From Lachnospiraceae bacterium (lineage in GTDB: Bacteria; Bacillota; Clostridia; Lachnospirales; Lachnospiraceae): DNA of 64,000 nucleotides. Position numbers and translations under genes: made by a program. Below, one piece after another: positions 61,220 through 64,000 of this stretch. The DNA lies in NCBI GenBank assembly GCA_017940415.1, contig JAGAYR010000002.1:1-64000 (forward strand). The letters run 5' to 3'. Below the pieces are notes generated by a model. It did not search any database and was not told the DNA's origin. It worked only from the letters and a program-made list of their open reading frames with translations. How positions within the stretch are numbered: position 1 is the stretch's first letter; every line of letters begins with the position of its first letter.

Positions 61220-62968
61220 ATGAACATCATTAAAAACGCATCTATGAAAGTTAAGCTCTTTGCTCTGTCACTGCCCCTTGTTGTAGCCGTAATCCTGTCA
61301 GTCATAATGGGAAGTTACAAAATCGACAGCACCGCCAAAGAAGTAACTGAGCTGTATTACAACAAGCTCTATGCCATCAACACCAATCTGATAAATGCGG
61401 ACAGAGACTTCTATCAGGCTATGTCAGCTGCGGCAAAATATCACGAAGCCACGGCAGGTTTCGTATATATCCCCGAAGAAATAGTTGCTGCCGCACTTGG
61501 CGATTTCGATAATAACGTCAGTCAGGTAGCGGAAAGAACCGAAAATGCCATTGCAATCGCAAGATCCGTGGAAGATCTGTATACCGGTACCACCAACGAA
61601 GGAGGAAGCACCTTCAAGGAAGCTGCTGAAGGGTTCGAGAAAGCATTTGATGCCTGGCAAAAGACATATGCGCTCAGAACCGGTGAAGGATCATGGGAAG
61701 ATTTCATGAACTCCTTTGAACCCGCAAGAGATTATCTGGACACTATGCAGGAAGTGACCGAAGTCTGGGCGGAAAATACCAATACCGATCTTACCGCCAA
61801 AAACAAAGCCGCAAACGTTGCTTTCATAGTCGTATATTTAATAGTTATCGTATGCCTGCTCATTTTTGTAACCCTGGTGCTTCGTCAGATCACATCTTCC
61901 ATCAGCGAAGTAACCGTTGCACTCGACAATCTTGCATCCGGAAATCTCGGACATACTTTCCCTGATGCCAAGGATATGGGTAATGACGAACTGGGTAAGA
62001 TACATCTTGCAGCTAAGAATCTATCGGACAGACTGAAGGATATCATCGGAAGTACCAAGGATATGTCCATACAGCTTTCCGCTTCGGGCAGTGATCTTTC
62101 CAATTCCGCAGATCAGGCATCTATGGCATCCGGCCAGGTATCCGATGCGGTAGGCGAGATCTCACAGGGTGCCATCACCCAGGCTGAAAGCGTCGAAGTT
62201 GCGGCACACAATACTTCCGATATCGGAGACAACATCGATAAGATCAATTCTGTAATAGATTCGCTGGCTTCCAAGACCGATGATATGAAGACCAGATGTA
62301 ACGAGACCATGGAGACCATGCGCGGACTCCTTGCACAGAATGCGGAAGTCATAAGCAGCATGAAAGAAATCCACTCACAAATCTCAGCAACAAACGATGC
62401 AGTCAAGAACATAGCCGATGCTTCCAAGATTATCACCGACATTTCATCACAGACCAATCTTCTGTCCCTTAACGCTTCCATCGAAGCTGCAAGAGCAGGT
62501 GAAGCAGGAAGAGGATTCGCGGTTGTCGCAGAAGAAATCGGAAACCTTGCAGACCAGTCAGGCAACGCAGCGGTCAAGATTTCCCAGATAGTCAATAACC
62601 TTGTTGAAGAATCCGAGAAGTCCGTTGCCACCATCGAAGAGATGAGTGTCGGCTTCGAAAAACAGAACGCTCAGATCAACTCCACCGGCGACGAGGTCAA
62701 GGCTATGGTAAATGAAGTTAACGCTATCGCCAATGAGACCGGTGTCATCGCAGATCAGATTAGTGACCTTAATTCGGCCAAGGAATCACTTGTAAGCATA
62801 ATCTCCGAGCTTTCGGCCGTATCGGAAGAAAACGCTGCATCCACCCAGGAGACCAATGCTTCCATGGAAGAGCTCAACGCCACCTTCTCTCTCATCAGCG
62901 ATTCCGCAGGTCAGCTTCGTCAGCTTGCTTCCGAGCTTCAGGACAAGATCAGTTTCTTTACGACTTAA
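61220..62968 (+). CDS. Methyl-accepting chemotaxis protein
   Basis: This 582-residue chemoreceptor has a first membrane helix (about 12-30), an extracellular helical sensor of about 165 residues (4HB type), a second helix (about 197-220), a HAMP domain and a cytoplasmic signalling domain. The hairpin tip reads [20 protein letters not shown] followed by [19 protein letters not shown], which contacts CheA and CheW. It is the first of two adjacent plus-strand receptors. No CheR-tethering pentapeptide is visible at the C-terminus (KISFFTT). It ends in a strong terminator. The ligand is unknown. Confidence 0.93.
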   Translation: MNIIKNASMKVKLFALSLPLVVAVILSVIMGSYKIDSTAKEVTELYYNKLYAINTNLINADRDFYQAMSAAAKYHEATAGFVYIPEEIVAAALGDFDNNVSQVAERTENAIAIARSVEDLYTGTTNEGGSTFKEAAEGFEKAFDAWQKTYALRTGEGSWEDFMNSFEPARDYLDTMQEVTEVWAENTNTDLTAKNKAANVAFIVVYLIVIVCLLIFVTLVLRQITSSISEVTVALDNLASGNLGHTFPDAKDMGNDELGKIHLAAKNLSDRLKDIIGSTKDMSIQLSASGSDLSNSADQASMASGQVSDAVGEISQGAITQAESVEVAAHNTSDIGDNIDKINSVIDSLASKTDDMKTRCNETMETMRGLLAQNAEVISSMKEIHSQISATNDAVKNIADASKIITDISSQTNLLSLNASIEAARAGEAGRGFAVVAEEIGNLADQSGNAAVKISQIVNNLVEESEKSVATIEEMSVGFEKQNAQINSTGDEVKAMVNEVNAIANETGVIADQISDLNSAKESLVSIISELSAVSEENAASTQETNASMEELNATFSLISDSAGQLRQLASELQDKISFFTT

Positions 62969-62997
62969 TTGAGGGGTTCGGCATATTCTCTTTTTTG

Positions 62998-63026
62998 ACC
63001 GGCTGCCTTATGGCGGCCGGTTTTTT
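62998..63026 (+). terminator. Intrinsic terminator of the first chemoreceptor gene
   Basis: A 10-bp stem (ACCGGCTGCC / GGCGGCCGGT, one G-U pair) with a TTAT loop is followed by six T. It makes the two receptor genes separate transcription units. Confidence 0.92.
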
Positions 63027-63158
63027 GTCTTAGTCACAATTCTTTCATTTTTGTTAAATTTTTATGATTATATGGACAAAAAGTCTTTACTTAAAGATAA
63101 TTAAATCAAGTATTCATGCATAAGAAAACGGTTCACGAATATTTGGAAAGGAAGAAAA

Positions 63159-64000
63159 ATGAATGCATTAAAAAATGTCAAAATGAGATGGAAACTTTTT
63201 GCACTCTCATTACCGCTTATCATCGCGATAATCGTTTCGGTTATTCTCACGGGTCTTAAGATCAAAAACACCGAAGCGGAAGTTACATCCGTTTATTACG
63301 ACATGCTCTATCAGGTAAACAATCATCTGGTAAGTGCCCAGAGTGATCTGTACAGAACCCTTAACGGAGCTACATATTATTACAATTACCATGGAACTTC
63401 CGGCATGTTCGAAAGCATGGTAACTTCCAATCTGAATGAATATAAGGACGGCAGGCAGTCCCTCATAGATAACGTTGATGCCGCTGCTGCGATCGCATCC
63501 ACCAACGAAACTCTTTACAGGGGAATCACCTGTGAAGAAGGAGAAACTTTCGAAGAGGCATATCAGGCGTTCCTTGAATCCTTTGAAAGATGGGACGGAC
63601 AGTACGATATAGAGGCAGACACCGGATCATGGTTCCATTACCAGACAACCTTCCAGACCGCAAAGAGACATATGAACAACATGATGGAGATCACGGAAGC
63701 CTGGGCCGCTCAGGAGCACGAAGCTCTTATGGCAAGAAATGCCGCAGCCATCGTTTCCTATTCCATCGCATATGCCGTTGTCATAGTAATACTGATACTT
63801 CTTGTTCTTCTGATCTTAAGACAGATCACCTCCAGTATTAAGGAAGTAACATCTTCTCTCGATGAACTTTCAAACGGCAATCTCAGATACGACTTCCCCG
63901 ATGAAAAAAATATGGGCAGGGATGAGATCGGACAGATCCACAGAGCTGCTAAAAATCTTTCGGAAAAGCTTGATGAGATCATCGGACGTACCAAGGAAAT
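63159..64000 (+). CDS. Methyl-accepting chemotaxis protein (cut by window end)
   Basis: ATG at 63159 with AAAGGA seven nt upstream; the frame stays open to the window end (about 280 codons). It begins [20 protein letters not shown], has a helical sensor region, a second membrane helix (VVIVILILLVLLILRQI) and a HAMP domain with LSNGNLRYDFPDEKNMGRDE. Its HAMP and flanking helix closely resemble the receptor just upstream, so the two are tandem paralogues. The sensor domains differ more, suggesting different ligands. The signalling domain lies beyond the window. Confidence 0.9.
   Translation, partial: MNALKNVKMRWKLFALSLPLIIAIIVSVILTGLKIKNTEAEVTSVYYDMLYQVNNHLVSAQSDLYRTLNGATYYYNYHGTSGMFESMVTSNLNEYKDGRQSLIDNVDAAAAIASTNETLYRGITCEEGETFEEAYQAFLESFERWDGQYDIEADTGSWFHYQTTFQTAKRHMNNMMEITEAWAAQEHEALMARNAAAIVSYSIAYAVVIVILILLVLLILRQITSSIKEVTSSLDELSNGNLRYDFPDEKNMGRDEIGQIHRAAKNLSEKLDEIIGRTKE

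Noticed and set aside
39-63392. Many long open frames on the opposite strand of real genes (for example 21262-22197 plus and 32492-33667 plus)
   Set aside because: They lie antisense to clear enzyme genes, lack ribosome sites and give low-complexity or unnatural proteins; they are by-products of codon usage.

Overview
This window looks like chromosome from a butyrate-forming Lachnospiraceae bacterium of the Butyrivibrio/Pseudobutyrivibrio kind. The main reason is a complete thl-crt-hbd-bcd-etfB-etfA operon in the order I recall for Butyrivibrio; Clostridium uses crt-bcd-etfB-etfA-hbd. Strong AGGAGG ribosome sites, moderate GC, ECF-type vitamin uptake, a pyruvate:ferredoxin oxidoreductase and YesM-type two-component control of a sugar ABC importer all fit. 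Genus-level assignment is inference. I see no rRNA, tRNA, CRISPR array, prophage or intact transposase. Almost every gene is on the minus strand. The exceptions are one noncoding RNA locus and two chemoreceptor genes at the right end.

Layout. 0-10.6 kb is housekeeping and envelope stress: a diguanylate cyclase, a GNAT-AroA fusion, ClpX, a Zn/Cd-type P-ATPase with its metal-binding domain as a separate gene under a palindromic operator, HtrA and GlmS. 10.6-35.2 kb is a large cell-surface polysaccharide region: an LCP ligase, GT2 glycosyltransferases, phosphoglucomutase, a Wzm/Wzt exporter, RmlA/B/C, two membrane-anchored GH25 muramidases, polytopic GT-C-like proteins, RffA aminotransferase, GtrB/GtrII-type glycosylation proteins, an SGNH esterase, a PglK/MsbA-like flippase and a PseG-like hydrolase. 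35.2-41.9 kb holds TruA, a ThrH-type phosphatase, the noncoding RNA locus, a YgjP-type metallopeptidase, pantothenate kinase with an ECF S component, asparagine synthetase A and a CbiT-like protein. 41.9-44.9 kb is a four-subunit 2-oxoacid:ferredoxin oxidoreductase. 45-51.4 kb is a YesM/AraC-type two-component system with a carbohydrate ABC importer. 51.7-53.1 kb has a thioredoxin-reductase-like flavoprotein without its NADPH site and a small membrane protein. 53.5-59.7 kb is the butyrate operon. 60-64 kb has HPF, an unknown acidic protein and two tandem chemoreceptors, the second cut by the window edge.

How the parts fit. The oxidoreductase and the Bcd-EtfAB operon both work on low-potential electrons: pyruvate oxidation reduces ferredoxin and yields acetyl-CoA, and thiolase through Bcd turns acetyl-CoA into butyryl-CoA. 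The flavoprotein at 51.7 kb may draw on the same ferredoxin pool. The envelope region supplies activated sugars (Pgm, RmlABC, GlmS), assembles them, exports them, attaches them to the wall and remodels peptidoglycan.

Most unusual points. (1) An intergenic region at 36.6-37.4 kb holds a near-consensus promoter with an AT-rich upstream element, about 420 nt of structured RNA and a long terminator hairpin. It contains three tiny reading frames (3, 2 and 8 codons), each behind a near-perfect Shine-Dalgarno sequence. I recognise no known RNA family. (2) A roughly 160-nt multi-arm structured element separates etfB from etfA. (3) A family of short palindromic repeats built on GGGGACGC...TTTTGTCA sits between genes. 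At three genes a copy abuts the stop codon, and one copy is translated in two frames at a gene junction. (4) Two envelope genes have a promoter -10 box only 9-10 bp from the ATG, implying leaderless mRNAs.
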